From positions 9,488,001-9,552,000 of the forward strand of contig CM049310.1 of NCBI GenBank assembly GCA_026874595.1: 64,000 nucleotides of DNA, given 5' to 3'. The stretch comes from Sipunculus nudus (Eukaryota; Annelida; Sipuncula; Golfingiida; Sipunculidae). Position 1 is the first letter of the stretch, and each line of letters opens with the position of its first letter. The position numbers were made by a program, and so were the translations under genes. Under the pieces are notes generated by a model that saw only the letters and a program-made list of their open reading frames with translations, was not told the origin of the DNA and made no database searches. Below are positions 61,611-64,000 of the stretch, in pieces.

Positions 61611-61660
61611 GTGTTTTTAGCTCAGCTGACTGTAAGTCATCTGAAGTATCCCTCAGAATA
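61611..61660. repeat. Head-to-unit fusion junction
   Basis: tttttagctcagctgactgt, aagtcat, then ctgaagtatccctcagaata: the B head hairpin is joined to the middle of a core unit at the shared bases ctga. The same rare variant (gaagtatccctcagaataat) is in the unit at 61506, so the join and a local duplication are probably linked. Confidence 0.75.
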
Positions 61661-62128
61661 ATGGACAATTTGATACAAAAGCTCAAGTGCCTAAACAACT
61701 ATTGCAGTGATCACCATGATTCTTTGCATGGATATTGATCATGGAATGTGTCATCAGTTTCTGCAGTATGGTGGCGCCACCTGTATTTTTTTTATTTTTA
61801 CGAATTTTTTCTCTATTTTTGAGACCTCATAAGATGCGGTCATCTGTTAACATGGCACAAAACGTAACAACTGGACCTAGAATCTTCTCTCTTGACATGC
61901 TGAGAGGCCCATGAAAAGTTTCCTTAAAAACTTGAAATTAGGTCTCTGTTACCCATAACCTCTGAGCTATGGGGCTCCGAAGTACCCCCCAGAATAATGG
62001 AAAATTTGATACAAAAGCTCAAGTATCTGAACAATTATTATATTGATCACCATGATTCTTTGCATGGATATTGATCATGAAATGTTTCATCAGTTTCTGC
62101 ATTCTGGTGGCGCCACCTGTATTTTTTC

Positions 62129-63330
62129 AATTTTTAGCTCGGCTGACTGAAAGTCATCTGAGCTGTAGGGATCACCTTTTGTCCGTCGTCCGTCCGGCCA
62201 TCCAGGCGTCTGTCTGTTAACAGGGCACAAATCGTAACCGCTAGACTGGGAATCTTCATACTTGAAATCCTGGGAGGTCTATGGAAATTCTCCTTGTAAA
62301 CCTGAAATTAGGTCACTGTGACCTATATTCTTCGAGCTATGGGGTTCTGAAGTACCCCCCAGGATAATGCAAAATTTAATACAAAAGCTCAAGTATCTGA
62401 ACAACTAATGCATTAATCACCATGTTTTTTTGCATGGATATTGATCATGGAGTGTTTCATCAATTTCTGGAGATTGGTGGCGCCATCTATATTTTTTTTT
62501 ATTTTTTACGATTTTTTTTCTCTACTTTTGTGATCTTTAAACATTTGGTCATCTGTAAACAGGGCACAAATCATAATGACTGGACCTAGAATCTTCTGTC
62601 CTCACCTCCAGGGAAGCCCATAAAAGGTCTACATGGAAACCCGAAATAAGGTCCCTGTTACCCATATTCTGTGAGCTATGGGGCTCTGAAGTTCCCCCAG
62701 AATAAAGATTTGGTCATATATTAACAGGGCACAAATCATAATGACTGGACCTAGAATCTTCTGTCCTCACCTACAGGGAAGCCCATAAAAGGTCTACATG
62801 GAAACCCGAAATAAGGTCCCTGTTACCCATATCCTTCATGCTCTGGGGCTCCGAAGTACTCCCCAGAATAAAGATTTGGTCATCTGTTAACAGAGCACAA
62901 ATTATAATGACTTGACCTAGAATCTCCTTTCTTGATATGCTAGGACGCCCCTGAAAAGCCTACTTGTGCACCTGAAATTACATCTCTGTTACCCATATCC
63001 TTCATCCTATGCGGCTTTGAAATACCCCCCAGAATAAACATTTGGATTTGTTAACAGGGCACAAATCATAATAACTGGACCTAGAATTTTATTTTTTGAC
63101 ATGCTGGGAGACCCCTGAAAAGTCATCTTGTAAACCTTGAAAATAGGTGTCTGTTACCCATATCCTTCATGCTACAGAGCTCCATAGTACCCCAATGAAT
63201 ATTGGATGATATATACAAAAGGTCAAGTTTGGAAAAAGTATTTCATTCAAATTTGACATTCAGATAATAAAATTATTTTTGTCAATGTCTTCCTGGTCAG
63301 CTGAGCGTCATGACCCCTGGGTCACTTGTT
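62129..63330 (+). mobile_element. Short complete family B element (B6) nested in B5
   Basis: Head tttttagctcggctgactga and stem AGTCATCTGAGCT, then GTCCGTCGTCCGTCCGGCCA. One long unit with a ggtggcgccatct box comes first, then a run of short ~165-bp units (starts near 62548, 62720, 62886 and 63049) without boxes. Tail is ggtcagctgagcgtca, then tgacccctgggtcacttgtt. 1.2 kb in all. Confidence 0.82.
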
Positions 63331-63440
63331 AGCATTTCAAATGCTGATACATAAAAAATAACAATAGAAATAAGTATATTTTGCATTTGCTCATAATTTA
63401 CAAAGATCAGCTGAGTGTCATGACCCATGGGTCCTTTGTT

Positions 63441-63790
63441 AAATGATACAAATAACCTCAACAGATAAACCTTATAGCAAAACCTCAAGATCAACTGCTT
63501 GGGTTTGATTGTTTTATTACATAAAATTTATGACCCTGCACCATGAAGACACAGTGAATGTACATACTGTAATATCCCATTCATAGCTTCTGCACCTTCA
63601 AGCAGTACACAGTAACACCAGCTGACCTTTATCTCTAATAGAAATATGACTTAACATTGAGGAGTGGTAATTTAAGTCCGTAATAAATCAGGTCTCATGT
63701 TGTAATCAGTGTAACCCCCGTCTTTTTACTGTATCTTTTGTGGCATGGCATGCTTAAGTAAAATGCTACAGTGATATGTATTACCTCTTT
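63441..63790. other. Non-coding DNA
   Basis: No repeat or frame supported. Confidence 0.4.
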
Positions 63791-64000
63791 ATAACTCAGC
63801 TGACTATAAGTCATCTGAGCTATAGTCGTGGTCCATTGTCCGTCGTCCGTCCATCTGTCTGTCCGTCCGTCTGTCCGTCCGTAAGACTGGCACGTTTCGA
63901 CACCATTGGACCTACGAATCTGAAATTCGGCATACAGTTAGATGTCCCCAAAATCTCCTACCATGCCTAAAATTGGGTCAATATGACTTCATTCCTTAGA
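63791..64000 (+). mobile_element. Family A element (A3), cut by window end
   Basis: ataactcagctgactataag, the AGTCATCTGAGCT half-stem, atagtcgtggtccattgtcc, a GTCC/GTCTGTCC run, then ggcacgtttcgacaccattg and ggcatacagttagatgtccc, nearly identical to A1 at 9396-9600. The first T's of the head are changed (ttataactcag). Confidence 0.85.

Larger units (their letters stand above)
59590..63440 (+). mobile_element. Family B element (B5) with nested B6 and an internal rearrangement
   Basis: Head at 59591 (TTTTTAGCTCAGCTGACT, stem to AGTCATCTGAGCT), then a GTCC/GTCTGTCC run and core units near 59680, 60008, 60350, 60687, 61034 and 61377, each with a gccacc-type box. A truncated head at 61614 joins straight to mid-unit sequence. 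B6 (62129-63330) is inserted, and the outer tail (gatcagctgagtgtca, then tgacccatgggtcctttgtt) is at 63405-63440. About 75 bp of outer element lies between the two tails. Confidence 0.78.

Noticed and set aside
1-64000. tRNA, rRNA or other structured RNA genes
   Set aside because: No tRNA A/B box pair with cloverleaf, no rRNA-like conserved stretch, and no snRNA-like motif was found by eye. A covariance-model scan would be decisive.

Overview
The window looks like AT-rich nuclear DNA from a metazoan. It has no operon-like gene packing, no open frame longer than 139 codons (none recognisable), and no rRNA, tRNA or CRISPR that I can see. It is full of dispersed and tandem repeats. The heads with GTCC/CCGT runs (TTTTTAGCTCAGCTGACT... 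followed by GTCCGTCGTCCG), the 'ggatactatg' repeat and the ggtcaaaggtcaaggtcac repeat resemble repeats I associate from memory with mollusc or other lophotrochozoan genomes. That placement is inference and could not be searched.

Layout. 1-1640: edge of a ~180-bp satellite array that decays rightward. 2599-4571: a 1.97-kb DNA transposon with perfect 25-bp terminal inverted repeats and TA flanks. 4947-6060, 9392-13843 and 63791-64000: family A repeats with a local ~0.8-1.1-kb duplication. 8135-8590: three copies of a ~150-bp tandem unit. 16422-18830: a complete family B element. 19675-20553: two clusters of GAATTC-centred palindromes. 26451-32056, 38367-40824 and 43975-49376: three family D elements, two of which carry B and C elements nested inside them. 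56843-58294: B and E repeat fragments plus a 26-bp minisatellite. 59590-63440: a long B element with another B element nested in it.

The main result is structural. Families A/B and D share one architecture. The 5' end is TTTTTAGC plus a short inverted repeat and then GTCC-rich DNA; the core is an array of tandem units carrying the palindrome GGTGGCGCCACC; the 3' end is the complement of the 5' inverted repeat, then a palindrome, then CTTGTT. They insert at T-tracts with no obvious target duplication. This fits non-autonomous Helentron-type rolling-circle elements (HINEs, the group that includes the bivalve 'pearl' and Drosophila DINE-1 elements). The window holds a filled/empty site pair, reciprocal nesting (B in C in D, and C in B in D), and repeated insertion just 3' of the core palindrome.

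The unique sequence between elements (about 32-38 kb, 41-44 kb and 49-56 kb) may be introns of one + strand gene. I list six small phase-compatible exon candidates, a possible last coding exon and a poly(A) signal, all at low confidence, because short open exons arise easily by chance and I recognise no protein family.
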